A stretch of DNA of 14,564 bases from CAWUIO01 sp963922455 (GTDB taxonomy: Bacteria > Bacteroidota > Bacteroidia > Cytophagales > Microscillaceae), in assembly GCA_963922455.1 (NCBI GenBank), contig CAWUIO010000145.1:1-14564 (forward strand), in the 5' to 3' direction. Shown in pieces: positions 1 to 9,756 of this stretch. The notes under the pieces are model-generated. The model was not told the DNA's origin. It saw only the letters and a list, made by a program, of their open reading frames with translations, and did no database searches. The translations under genes were made by a program, and so were the position numbers. Numbering within the stretch: position 1 is the first letter of the stretch; every line of letters starts with the position of its first letter.

Positions 1-3000
1 ACTCACCTGTTTAAACTCTTGCTTAATATAGTTAGAATCTGGGTCAAAGAAAAGTACCCGAAGGTAAGCTTTGGGTTTTTCTGGTTTGGAAAGATCAAAA
101 TTGGGAGCATAGCCTACCCCTAAGTTAAGGCGGCTTAAAATATCGACCTGAGTGGTTTGATTGCCAAACTCATCTACCTGCTCAAAAAATTGAGGGTTGT
201 TACTGATAAAAAATTGAAGCCCCCCACTGAGTGAACGACTAGAATCGGCATCTTGGATATAGTGGGCCCATACCTGAATATTGAGAGTGTCCCCCTTCCC
301 AACCGAAAACTCCTTTAATGGGCCAAGCGCCTGTTCCCAGTTTACCCGGGAAGAGCTTTGTCCTGAATGAACCCAGTTGTCCGGACCGGTGTCCCGGGTT
401 TGCTCAATATGTTGAAACTCCCGCTCTTCCACAATGCCTTGGGCAATTTCCATCGTGGCTTCGTATACCCAAGGTCCTCCCGGTCTGCGGTAGGCCAACC
501 GTAAATTGCCCAAATGGTCTTTGTAATGATACTCATAGGCCATCACTCCATCGGAGGTTTGACTGGGGGCTAAGAGGCGCCCCTCGGCTGTATGCATAAA
601 CTCCCAAGCATCGCGGGTATATACAAAGCCCCCAATATAATCGGTCCAACTAGTCAATTGATTGTTCTCATAAACCAGCTTCCGTAGCTTCACCCCAGCC
701 GCATCGTACAGGTACTGGATGCGGTTGCCCGCATCAAATTCAATCTGGGTAGGTAGGTTCAAGTGGTTATAGCTTATAGTGATGTTCTTGTTAAAGTCGC
801 GGGTCATATTCCCGTTTTCATCATAAAAGTATTCATCCCCCGTACCCATTTTAGAAGCAGTTCCTGAGGCATAATCACTAAAATCTCCCGCCACCCCTGT
901 CGAGTTACTGGGGCTATTTTCCAAGAGATCATCTACACCTACCAATTGATTGCCCACATAGTGGTATTGCAAGGCATCAATGGGGCCAAACGTATACGGG
1001 CTCTCCCCTGGGTTTTGGCTAATGGAGCGCTCCCAACTTTGCAGACCTTCCCGGTGTACGCTCATGATATTTCCATTGGCATCGTACTGGATTGTACCTC
1101 CGGGGCCATCCCCACCCACATCGTAGCTTTCATTTGACTCAGTATGATAGTCGGCCTTCAATAGCCGGTTGAGGGCATCGTATTGATAGGAAAAAGAGCG
1201 CGTTACCTCATCTTGATTACTCTTCCATACCATTCCGGTGATATTACCATTGTAGTTGGCCCTCCCTAAATCACTTGTCATATCCTGCTGCCAGTAATCC
1301 TGCTCGTAAAGCAAACGCATCCCAAAGAGGTCCCCATTTTCGCTCAGGAGTGTATCATTAATCTGTACCATCCAGCCCCGGATATTATAGCGGTAGTCTA
1401 CTGTTTGTAGTGGTGCCTCCCCTGCCCTTGGGGCAATCTCCTTCTTGATCATCTCCCCAAGTTCATTATAATCAAAGCGGCACAAGACCTCCATGGGCTC
1501 ATCATTCACCCGCTGCCGGCTTTCCAAGACCCGGCCAGTGTGGTCATAATCCGTCTCCTCCAAGACCCGGATGCTGCTATTGAGCAAGTCACTGGGGTTA
1601 GTATGCACCAAATACGTAGCTTCTACCCAATTGAGTACCTTGCTTGGGTAGCAAGTGCTCATGACGTCCAAGCCCCCTTGGTGGTTTTGGCTCTGGGTCT
1701 GTACCACCCGGTAGCGGTCATCATAGTAGCTAAGGGTAGTAAGCCAACGGCTTTCTCCCCCATCAGGGCCCAGTATCTTCACCTTGGTACCTGTCACCTG
1801 CCCCCGTACTTGAGATAGTATCACCGGAGCGGTACTTTGGCAATCTGGGCAATTCGCCACCAAACTATCATAGCCATTGGCTTGATAAGCAAAGTCCTCA
1901 GCCCCCTCAAACGTATAGTCGTCGTAAAAGGTCAGGCTCAAAAACTCCATATCTGAAAGGCTAGATGGGAAATTGCTCACCTCCATAACATAGCTTTCCA
2001 AGGCCTCACTGGAAGCCTCAAGATTGGGGTTTACCCGAAAAGCATAGACACTATCACTTCCACTGCTCACCGACATTTCCAAACCTGGGCCCAATAAGAG
2101 GCTTTCCCGGGCCGTATACAGCACACTATCGCTGTTGATAGCCCCGCCAATTTGATCGGGAAGCACCCGGTTGTCTAAGGCATCATTACTTATTTGTATA
2201 GATTGGTTTTGATAATTTATGAGCCCTTGATTGGCCTGGCCTTGCAAGCTAGCCCGGTCTTCGCTGCTGGCATAAAATCCTGTGGCCACTGGACGGCTCA
2301 AACCATCATAGAGTGTAAATATCCACTTCCCCTGGCTACGTTGCAGAGCATCTTGGCTAAGCACGAGCCGGTCTAAATAATCATAAACCATATGTACCTC
2401 CCCTGAGCCCGGTACTTTTTTGCTAATCATTCGCCGGCGTTCATCATAGGTATATGAGAAAACCAACTCTCCTACTTCACTTTGAGGGTCATAGGCCCAA
2501 TTTTGGGCCTCCAGCTTTTCCACCGCCAAGGGAGGGATCACATAGCGTAGCATCCGGTACTCATCGTAGATGTAGTAGGTACTTAGATAGTCCTGCGGGT
2601 CATTACTCTGCTGTACTTGTTTTAAAACCACCTGCCCATTCTTGTCGGTATATTCCCGGGTGCGGTGTCTATGCTCATCTTCTGTGATATTAACCCATAG
2701 GGTACTGTCTTCATAAACCCCTGTACTTGTCGGTAGGTCATTTGCCCCAAAGCCAATCTGCCAAAAACGGACCTGATCACCCGCTACGTTACTCCGCCAC
2801 TCCGACTTAATGCTGCGGCCCAAGCCCGTACTGTTCTGCCCGGCATCCCTTTGGATCTGCCACGCATCTCCTGGGGCCCCTTGTTCCAAAGGACGGCTCA
2901 AGGGGGAGTTTTCCAAAACCGTCTCTGCAAAAGGCACACTTGAGTGCTCAATGGCCTGGGCAGTATTATAAAAGTCTTGCTGGTGCAATTTAGCATCATA

Positions 3001-5508
3001 TAGAAACTTTCCTTGGTTATTTTGCTTGGTGAAGGGTAGGTACTTGATTGGCTCTCGCCCTACGTGGTCATACTCCATAAATGCCACTACATCGGCCCCA
3101 TCAGGAGAGGCCTCTACTTGGACACTCTGCAGAGGTTTTCCTAAACCATCAAAATAGGCATACGTTAAATTTCTCTCCCCTTTGATCAGGTTTCCTAGGT
3201 TGGCTTCGTTGCTAATCGGCTTCAAGGGGTTTAAGGTAATCACCCGGTTTTGGTCAAAATCTTGTTTATTTTCATATATCCTGATAGGCATTGTGGTAAA
3301 ACTTTTCCCCCCTCGGGTCACCTCGAGGGTATAATCTCCTATCTGGGTCGCTGTAAAATTTAAGCCCGAACTAGGCTGGGCTACGCCATTCAAATACCAA
3401 GTATACGTATCGTAGAGGCTAGCATCTTGTACCAGGGAACGAAGTTGCACCGATCCGTTTCCTTCTAGGCCCAAATGCAAGTAGGGTGAGTCCCCAATAA
3501 TCCGGGTTGTGGGCACGATCTCCACTTGCACCGATGAGAGTGGAGATTGGCAACCTGTTCCGTAGCGTTCTTTGAGATAGAAAGTCTGCTGAGAGGGGAC
3601 TGCCGGATTGCCTAAGTCAAATAAATTCCCTTCAAAAAGCAAGTTTTCCCCGTTTGCATCACTAAACCACTGGATCACTCCCCCCGGGTATTGACTGTAG
3701 GTACCAATCAAATAATCATCGCATTGGAAAAAGACTTCATTGGCTACTATGGGTGCAGGAATTTCAGAGATTACTTCAATGGAAATAGGTTTAAATTCGC
3801 TTGTACAACCAGCAATGTTTTGGGCAACCATATAGTACGTTGTATTCGTAGTAATGGAGGGTGTAGTAAAAGCAGTACCAGTAGCTACCGAATTAGAAAG
3901 GTTAGGGGCTGTACACCAGTGTATAGTGACATCTTCTGGATGCCTGGCCTCCAAAGTAATGGTCTCACCTAAGCATATACGGGTCCCGAAGGAAGGAAGA
4001 CGAGACGGTGGTTCTAGCTTTAAAAATTCAAGCAATTCTGGGCTACCTGTTGCCTGACACTGGTTTACATCTCTTAATTGTACGCTATACTGTACATAGT
4101 CCTCGAAGTCAATTTCTTCTATATTTTCAAATAGACCATGGGTATTGCTCTCCACCAAGACATAGGGCGCATTACTAAAATCACCGTCCAAAGCATTTTG
4201 CTTGTAGAGTACATACTCTTCCCCGGGCTGCGCCCCACTCAATTGAACAAATCCCGTCCTATTAGTTGAGCAAACCGCAACGATACTTGGGTTTCGGGGT
4301 TCAGCCACTGGCTCTACGGTGATGGGGGTTCGCGCCGTTTCGCAATTTATCTCAGACCCATTAAAATAAACACTCACCCAATAATTAACAGCTTGGCTAC
4401 TGTTGGTATCCTCGGTAAAAGTGGGCGATTCCGTTGGCACTTCATTATGATAAGTAGGATACCACACTAGGGTGTTAATATCTCCTTTATATACCCGGTA
4501 AGTCAAGTCAAAAAACCCCGACTGTTGATTATGTTGGGCAAATCTACTCAACTCCTCGGTTTGAATGCTCAGGCTTACTGTTCCTGCGCTACAATCCCTT
4601 ACCAAGCTTACCTGTCGGGCCGTTAATACATATACCGTTACAGTAGTCCGGTTACTTTCACATCCCGTTACCGGGTCGTAGGCGCTAACTTGGTAGCTGC
4701 GGGTATTAGAGGGGCTCACCTGCACACTATTACCCCCCGGCCCAGGTACCGGATCCAAAGTAGCCCCATCATACCACTTACAAACATAAGATGGGGAACT
4801 CGGGCTCGCCGTCAAGGTAGCACTTTGACCATCGCATATATAATATGCGGTGCTAACTTGGGATAGCTGAGGGTTAGACACCGAAATATCAATAAAAGTT
4901 GAGCTTTTACAAGGATTACCCGAAATGGCTCCCTCTACATAATAGCGGCTATCACTTTGTGGGCTTACACTTATTTGGGGGGTATTGCCAATAATTGTCC
5001 CATTCGCATCTTTCCAAGTATAGCTATTTGCATTGCCATTAGCCGTCAACAAAACAGAAGTGCCAGTACAAATCCGGTTATCCACATCGTTTGTACTTAT
5101 CGCGCCCAAGCTTGGGGGGTCAAGTATATTAAGATTTGAAAACAAAGCACTAGCGCAATTGGTATTACCCCCTCCCTGGCCATTGTCACAAAAATAATCT
5201 ACTCGAAAAGAACGCTGGCTTTGTCCTTCTTGCCAAGTGATGCGTATCTCATTCGAATTAAGAATTTGATGGCTCGAATGCCCAGTTATGTTACTAAATA
5301 AAAATGTGCCGCCTCCCTCATTGTTTAAGTCTCCCTCAAAAAAAGCTTCATAGGTAATGGGGGTCCCACTACACTCTTGGGCAAAGTTTACACTACTCGC
5401 TAGGATTGTAATTCCATTTACTGTGTATTGAGGCTGATTTTGGGCACTAATTTTTTGATTAAGACCAAAAAACAAGGCAAACATTAACAAAACTCTGCAG
5501 GTTTTCAT
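1..5508 (-). CDS. Giant secreted Ig-like/DUF6443/RHS-repeat protein (3' end outside window)
   Basis: The frame is open from ATG at 5508 to the left edge (1836 codons, no stop), so the C-terminus is missing. Residues 1-22 form a Sec signal peptide ending in ISAQ. A Cys-containing N-terminal region follows, then several Ig-like domains of the gliding-bacteria type: motifs ICTGTSV near residue 145, ICDGQSA near 224 and ICLGETI near 511. Around 775-930 lies a DUF6443-like region with the signature YFDGLGKPLQS and later YLPF. YD/RHS repeats fill about 1000-1660 and end in the core motif KDHLGNLRLAYR. After the core comes a conserved extension (EEREF...TRD...KAYLRVLFFD...EFKQVS) that I recall from Bacteroidota RHS proteins. 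By family knowledge, RHS repeats build a hollow shell that can enclose a C-terminal toxin; any such tip lies outside the window. It is the last visible gene of the minus-strand block, 237 bases after the SpvB-like gene. Function as adhesin or toxin carrier is inferred. Confidence 0.9.
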   Translation of the reverse strand, partial: MKTCRVLLMFALFFGLNQKISAQNQPQYTVNGITILASSVNFAQECSGTPITYEAFFEGDLNNEGGGTFLFSNITGHSSHQILNSNEIRITWQEGQSQRSFRVDYFCDNGQGGGNTNCASALFSNLNILDPPSLGAISTNDVDNRICTGTSVLLTANGNANSYTWKDANGTIIGNTPQISVSPQSDSRYYVEGAISGNPCKSSTFIDISVSNPQLSQVSTAYYICDGQSATLTASPSSPSYVCKWYDGATLDPVPGPGGNSVQVSPSNTRSYQVSAYDPVTGCESNRTTVTVYVLTARQVSLVRDCSAGTVSLSIQTEELSRFAQHNQQSGFFDLTYRVYKGDINTLVWYPTYHNEVPTESPTFTEDTNSSQAVNYWVSVYFNGSEINCETARTPITVEPVAEPRNPSIVAVCSTNRTGFVQLSGAQPGEEYVLYKQNALDGDFSNAPYVLVESNTHGLFENIEEIDFEDYVQYSVQLRDVNQCQATGSPELLEFLKLEPPSRLPSFGTRICLGETITLEARHPEDVTIHWCTAPNLSNSVATGTAFTTPSITTNTTYYMVAQNIAGCTSEFKPISIEVISEIPAPIVANEVFFQCDDYLIGTYSQYPGGVIQWFSDANGENLLFEGNLFDLGNPAVPSQQTFYLKERYGTGCQSPLSSVQVEIVPTTRIIGDSPYLHLGLEGNGSVQLRSLVQDASLYDTYTWYLNGVAQPSSGLNFTATQIGDYTLEVTRGGKSFTTMPIRIYENKQDFDQNRVITLNPLKPISNEANLGNLIKGERNLTYAYFDGLGKPLQSVQVEASPDGADVVAFMEYDHVGREPIKYLPFTKQNNQGKFLYDAKLHQQDFYNTAQAIEHSSVPFAETVLENSPLSRPLEQGAPGDAWQIQRDAGQNSTGLGRSIKSEWRSNVAGDQVRFWQIGFGANDLPTSTGVYEDSTLWVNITEDEHRHRTREYTDKNGQVVLKQVQQSNDPQDYLSTYYIYDEYRMLRYVIPPLAVEKLEAQNWAYDPQSEVGELVFSYTYDERRRMISKKVPGSGEVHMVYDYLDRLVLSQDALQRSQGKWIFTLYDGLSRPVATGFYASSEDRASLQGQANQGLINYQNQSIQISNDALDNRVLPDQIGGAINSDSVLYTARESLLLGPGLEMSVSSGSDSVYAFRVNPNLEASSEALESYVMEVSNFPSSLSDMEFLSLTFYDDYTFEGAEDFAYQANGYDSLVANCPDCQSTAPVILSQVRGQVTGTKVKILGPDGGESRWLTTLSYYDDRYRVVQTQSQNHQGGLDVMSTCYPSKVLNWVEATYLVHTNPSDLLNSSIRVLEETDYDHTGRVLESRQRVNDEPMEVLCRFDYNELGEMIKKEIAPRAGEAPLQTVDYRYNIRGWMVQINDTLLSENGDLFGMRLLYEQDYWQQDMTSDLGRANYNGNITGMVWKSNQDEVTRSFSYQYDALNRLLKADYHTESNESYDVGGDGPGGTIQYDANGNIMSVHREGLQSWERSISQNPGESPYTFGPIDALQYHYVGNQLVGVDDLLENSPSNSTGVAGDFSDYASGTASKMGTGDEYFYDENGNMTRDFNKNITISYNHLNLPTQIEFDAGNRIQYLYDAAGVKLRKLVYENNQLTSWTDYIGGFVYTRDAWEFMHTAEGRLLAPSQTSDGVMAYEYHYKDHLGNLRLAYRRPGGPWVYEATMEIAQGIVEEREFQHIEQTRDTGPDNWVHSGQSSSRVNWEQALGPLKEFSVGKGDTLNIQVWAHYIQDADSSRSLSGGLQFFISNNPQFFEQVDEFGNQTTQVDILSRLNLGVGYAPNFDLSKPEKPKAYLRVLFFDPDSNYIKQEFKQVS

Positions 5509-5574
5509 TACATCAACTATGTTTGATTAATGGAAAAGCGTATTTGTATTTTCTAAGTATTCTTAATTCTTTTT

Positions 5575-5702
5575 AGGGGCTTGCCCCGGCATTTCGCGCC
5601 CCTACCTACTTGTCCTAATGGGGCAGGCCGGGGCCGGGCTTTCGCTACTCGCTGCCTTTCCCCTCCTGGCCTATGCGAGCTCAAACAGGCCGCTCTATCC
5701 CT
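5575..5702. repeat. GC-rich structured intergenic element (REP-like candidate)
   Basis: This stretch, in the gap between two RHS genes, is far richer in GC than its AT-rich flanks. It contains a perfect 8-bp inverted repeat, GCCCCGGC at 5583-5590 against GCCGGGGC at 5627-5634, nesting a second stem GCCCC (5598-5602) with GGGGC (5620-5624). A small hairpin GGGGC-TT-GCCCC lies at 5576-5587, and a weaker GGCCT/AGGCC pair at 5668-5691. I see no convincing gene in it. It may be a copy of a dispersed palindromic repeat family, or a transcript-processing or attenuating structure inside the operon. A second copy is not visible in this window, so 'repeat' is an inference. Confidence 0.5.
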
Positions 5703-5745
5703 AAGCCAAATGCAAAATTTTGATTTAAAGCGGCCTCTTGTTTAT

Positions 5746-8700
5746 CTAGTTGCTTTTATACTGGTAGTCATAATGCTGCAAAATATTCCCATCCGAATCC
5801 CGTATCAACTTGAGCCTGCCCAAGTCATCGTATTCATAAAAGCTATTTAGATGGTTAGGATCGCTCATACTGCTCACTCCCCGGAGCGGAATATAATTAT
5901 AGGTGCTCATTTGAGCTTTTTGGGGATGTAAGCGCACATCATCTATCAATAAGTTACTGCTAAAGTCAATAGTGATGGCTCCGGGTACAGCACTAATGGG
6001 CACTTCCCACTCGTACAACTGCCACTGGGCACTGGTAGATTGACTAGTCCCATTTACCGAAATACTCCCCCCCGTACCTTTGGCCCATAAGGACACATAG
6101 TAGGTACCATCCAGGATTAGGGGTTTTATAAGATCATAAGAACCATCGCTGGTATTCCAAGCTCTTTGCCCAGTATGTACATCTAATGACTCAAATTGAA
6201 GAGCTGGCAGAGTAGGCTCTGGGATTTGACTATTCTCGTACTGACATTCCTCATGAGCATCATAACACGCCTGGTATTTTATTAAATCATCTCCCACATC
6301 GGCCAAACACGTTTCAAGCGCCTGCCCACAGTCCTGTTCAGCTCCGGGAGTGAGAGGGCCAGTATAATCAAAAATCCAGTTCCCCGTACTACTGGATTCA
6401 AAACCAGAATAAGCAACTTCACTCGCATCCGCTTGTACAACCTTAGCAATTGGGTAACGCCCCTCATATCCCCATATAAAACTAGAAGGCACATCTTGAT
6501 CTTTTGAGAATGAAACCAAATTGGCCAAGGGGTCGTAGCCTAGATACTGCAACTTGGGCACATATAGGGAGTTTAGGTTACTTAGGTCTCCCTCCTTCAC
6601 AGGGTTAGAAAGTTCTGCAACTTCTACTAGCTTGGGAGCTAAAAAGCCTCTTTTTTCTGCGGCAAGATCCCGGTTAAATATATTAAACGTGGTTTTTTGG
6701 GATGATTTGAGATATCTATCGGTTTGGCCATTGGGTATATACCAGCTCTTTTGCTCCAAAGGAGTCTGAATGATATTCTCTTTCAGCATAAAATTCCAAC
6801 TCTTCTCCTCTTCGCTCAAATTTGTGTCATTGATCAAGTTTTCAAAATGAAAATCTGTCATCTCTAAGCTAGGCCACTTCTCTCGCCAAAATTCCGGAGC
6901 ATATTTTTGTTCCAATATCATGGTATCCCCATCACTTTCTACCATGGCAATCCGGGTAGGAAATTGATGCTTGTCTAATTGCTCATAATCGTATTTTGTG
7001 ATTGTTTTCAATGGGGGGATGTTTTCATCCGAGCTATATATTGTCTCTTCTGATTGATACATAAAGTAACTTTCCGTCATATTGTAGTACTGGGCAGAAC
7101 AGATACCTGAAGGGTTTTTGACCTGATGAAAAGCAGTGACCCACTTAGTATTATCTGTGGTAGAAGAAACCCATCGATACCTATTATTAACAGTCTTAAT
7201 TAGCTTGCCAGCCGCATCATAATCTCTTTGCTTAACCAGGTTTCCTCGGCGCCAATCTACTTCGGTTGGTGGTGTGAAAATATTATTCGTCAATCCAGGA
7301 TCGTATGTATCAATTTGGGGCACCGCTAAACCTTGTATCAATATAAAATCAATAGTTGAAGGTATTGGTAAAAACTCTATTTGAAAATCATAATTTCTAT
7401 GGAAAGAATATTCAAACTCTGATTTACCATTGCTGCCTTGGTCACCATATAAAATTTCCACATCAGGATAATAAACATAACTGCCATGGGCAGTAGCCAT
7501 AGGATAAGCACTTTGTGATACCCACCTTAAAGCCGGGCATTGACATACTCTATTTGTGGCCGGGTAATATACGTATATAGGTGGGTAGCTCATCCAACTC
7601 ACAAATTGTCCATCTTTTTTTCCGTACTTATAATGGCTTACCTGATTCGCCGCCGGATTGTGCTTGTCTTCATGCACCATTTTCTTAATTCTTAAGCCCC
7701 CTGCTGGCATTTCAACTGCTCCATCCAGATCTTTATCGGTAGTAATATCATAATAGATCTCTTCCCAAAAGACACTTACAGAAGATTCTGCGTCCAACAC
7801 ATCCCCATCAGTTACTTGTACTTCCAAGACGTACTTCCCATCGGGCAACTCATAGGACAATGTCCCCTTAAAAATGTTCCCTCCTCCTTGTCCTGGGCCA
7901 TCGAGTAGATCTACCAAACCTCCTTGCATATCTTTCAAACTAGCATGAAATACCGATCCGCCACATTCACTCGAGATTGCCCTGAAGTTGCTACAGCCCG
8001 GTTTTAACGTTAAGGTATACTCAAGAACTCCAAAAAGGTTAGTAATACATAATGTATCCCTATAAATACTATTGGTTGCATCATCAACATCGCTTGTGTT
8101 ATTAATGGTGACCGTGTTCTGGGTTAGGCTACTTGGTATGAGCTGCTGTGAATATCCTTCATCAAACTCAATTTCATTTCCTTCAAAGGTAAAGGTGCTA
8201 GTCCCTCCCGTTGGGTAGGTTATTTTTTCAAGCATATTAGCCCGCGCATACTGTGGGTCAGATTGGCGGTCAGCCCCCTGCTCATATTTTATTTTTAAGC
8301 CTTTGGTTACAAAGTAAGTCTTGGGGATAAAGCCCTTGTCAGAATTGTCTCTACCATTATAATAACCCCAATAATCAATGGAGTTTGAGAAACGGTGAGG
8401 AAGGTTGACCGTAGTATTATATGCAAATGTATGAGGAGGCTTGCTTGTCCCATCACTGCCCACTTCTTGAACAGCATCCAAGCGCAACCTTTTACACAAC
8501 TGATCATTTGGGTTATCAATTAGAACCCCACCATGCAACGGTAAGGTGTCATCTGTAAAAGAATCATCAGACTCAAAATAGCTTTGATGGAGCCTTACTG
8601 ACTTGATTAAACTTCCTTTTCTTTGGTAAATATCAATAGAGGTTAACTGTTTGTCCCCTGGTAAATCAAGACGGTCAATTGCGTAATTAAATACTACACT

Positions 8701-9714
8701 GTCATTGATAGAAGTAATACTGGTTACCCTAACCGTTTCTGATTGTTGAGTCGAGTATTCCATGCGACGGAATTTACCTTCTCCTGCGCAGTTTTCCTCA
8801 GAGCCATATCCTGTATTCCAAGAGCGTTGTTCAGTTGTGGAGTTGTGATACTCTATTGGAAAGTAAGTATACGCAAAGGATATACTGTCCCGGCCATCCG
8901 CCGATATAATGTCCGTAAGATGCCAAGAAGTGATATATGGGTCCGGATTTGTCAATGATTGACCACCTAAAACGGCCAGGGTCTTATCAACAGCCGTATA
9001 CCCATCTCTAGATTTACCAAAGTAAAACTTTGTACCGTCAGTGTGGGTAATAATCCATTGGGAAATATCATCTCCAAAAGTTTGGGATAGTTCAATTTTT
9101 ACGTCCTGTAAAGGAACGGGGAGTATCCTTCCATCTTCGTGGAAGAAAAACTTTCCAGAATTACCTACTGTGCTAAATGAAAAAAAGTCTGGTTCTAAGT
9201 CAATGATTTGCTCCGCTATTTGCCCTAATAATAGACCCCTTTGCGAGGCAATTTCTTCATCCCCAGAAGTGTCAAAAAACAAGCGTTCAACATCAGAAGG
9301 CTTAAAAGGAGTATTTAAGTATCCATAATGACCAGCCGTGGCTTCGTCCTTGTACCCACGTTTATTTCGGGTGATAATTCCCCCCGCCGATATGCTCCAC
9401 CCAAGGCCCACCCTACTAGCATTTTCTTCCACTTTGATCCCTCCGGCATGATAACTGATAGAGATAGGGACACTCAAGTTCCTACCTTGCACCGTATGTA
9501 TGGGGATACTTATATTGGGAATGCCTGTGTAATTACTTACCGGTATTTGCCCATATTTCCCCAATGAAGCCGCTTCGGGTGTAGGGGGAGCAATTTGCAC
9601 TTGGGGTAAAGACGGTTCTTCAATTGGATTACTTTGAGCAAATAAGGAGTCGGTCGCTAATAGCCAGCAAGCTATCAACAAACACTTAAACATGAGTTTC
9701 TTAGGAGATTGCAT
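5746..9714 (-). CDS. Secreted SpvB-like/RHS-repeat protein
   Basis: The protein has 1322 residues. Residues 1-27 are a signal peptide ending in LFAQ. Residues 44-115 carry the start typical of large Bacteroidota RHS proteins (PTPEAASLGKYGQIPVSNYTG, then SYHAGGIKVEE and VGLGWSISAGG), related to the N-terminal part of SpvB/TcaC-type toxin-complex subunits. The middle holds beta-rich repeats with YDAAGKLI-type YD units. About 1107-1260 looks like a carbohydrate-binding-module-like beta-sandwich (WNTSDGSYDL, YYVSLWAKG, IDDVRLHP), interrupted by a Cys-rich insert at 1129-1157. The end (1269-1322) is an RHS tail, FYEYDDLGRLKLIRDSDGNI, closing in HYDYQYKSN, with no appended toxin domain. It starts 42 bases after the LRR gene and precedes the Ig/RHS gene, so it probably belongs to the same transcript. 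A role in a surface shell or adhesive complex is inferred; the exact function is unknown. Confidence 0.92.
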   Translation of the reverse strand: MQSPKKLMFKCLLIACWLLATDSLFAQSNPIEEPSLPQVQIAPPTPEAASLGKYGQIPVSNYTGIPNISIPIHTVQGRNLSVPISISYHAGGIKVEENASRVGLGWSISAGGIITRNKRGYKDEATAGHYGYLNTPFKPSDVERLFFDTSGDEEIASQRGLLLGQIAEQIIDLEPDFFSFSTVGNSGKFFFHEDGRILPVPLQDVKIELSQTFGDDISQWIITHTDGTKFYFGKSRDGYTAVDKTLAVLGGQSLTNPDPYITSWHLTDIISADGRDSISFAYTYFPIEYHNSTTEQRSWNTGYGSEENCAGEGKFRRMEYSTQQSETVRVTSITSINDSVVFNYAIDRLDLPGDKQLTSIDIYQRKGSLIKSVRLHQSYFESDDSFTDDTLPLHGGVLIDNPNDQLCKRLRLDAVQEVGSDGTSKPPHTFAYNTTVNLPHRFSNSIDYWGYYNGRDNSDKGFIPKTYFVTKGLKIKYEQGADRQSDPQYARANMLEKITYPTGGTSTFTFEGNEIEFDEGYSQQLIPSSLTQNTVTINNTSDVDDATNSIYRDTLCITNLFGVLEYTLTLKPGCSNFRAISSECGGSVFHASLKDMQGGLVDLLDGPGQGGGNIFKGTLSYELPDGKYVLEVQVTDGDVLDAESSVSVFWEEIYYDITTDKDLDGAVEMPAGGLRIKKMVHEDKHNPAANQVSHYKYGKKDGQFVSWMSYPPIYVYYPATNRVCQCPALRWVSQSAYPMATAHGSYVYYPDVEILYGDQGSNGKSEFEYSFHRNYDFQIEFLPIPSTIDFILIQGLAVPQIDTYDPGLTNNIFTPPTEVDWRRGNLVKQRDYDAAGKLIKTVNNRYRWVSSTTDNTKWVTAFHQVKNPSGICSAQYYNMTESYFMYQSEETIYSSDENIPPLKTITKYDYEQLDKHQFPTRIAMVESDGDTMILEQKYAPEFWREKWPSLEMTDFHFENLINDTNLSEEEKSWNFMLKENIIQTPLEQKSWYIPNGQTDRYLKSSQKTTFNIFNRDLAAEKRGFLAPKLVEVAELSNPVKEGDLSNLNSLYVPKLQYLGYDPLANLVSFSKDQDVPSSFIWGYEGRYPIAKVVQADASEVAYSGFESSSTGNWIFDYTGPLTPGAEQDCGQALETCLADVGDDLIKYQACYDAHEECQYENSQIPEPTLPALQFESLDVHTGQRAWNTSDGSYDLIKPLILDGTYYVSLWAKGTGGSISVNGTSQSTSAQWQLYEWEVPISAVPGAITIDFSSNLLIDDVRLHPQKAQMSTYNYIPLRGVSSMSDPNHLNSFYEYDDLGRLKLIRDSDGNILQHYDYQYKSN

Positions 9715-9756
9715 ATCAATTGACTCTTTAGTGTATGATTATCTTGCCCTGATCAC

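Noticed and set aside
1..5508. Many short plus-strand frames over the RHS gene
   Set aside because: All are shadows of the single long minus-strand frame, which has signal peptide, Ig and RHS motifs.
5581..5850. Plus-strand 89-codon frame in the GC-rich spacer
   Set aside because: It runs into the antisense of the RHS gene end, and its composition reflects the GC-rich element rather than a protein.
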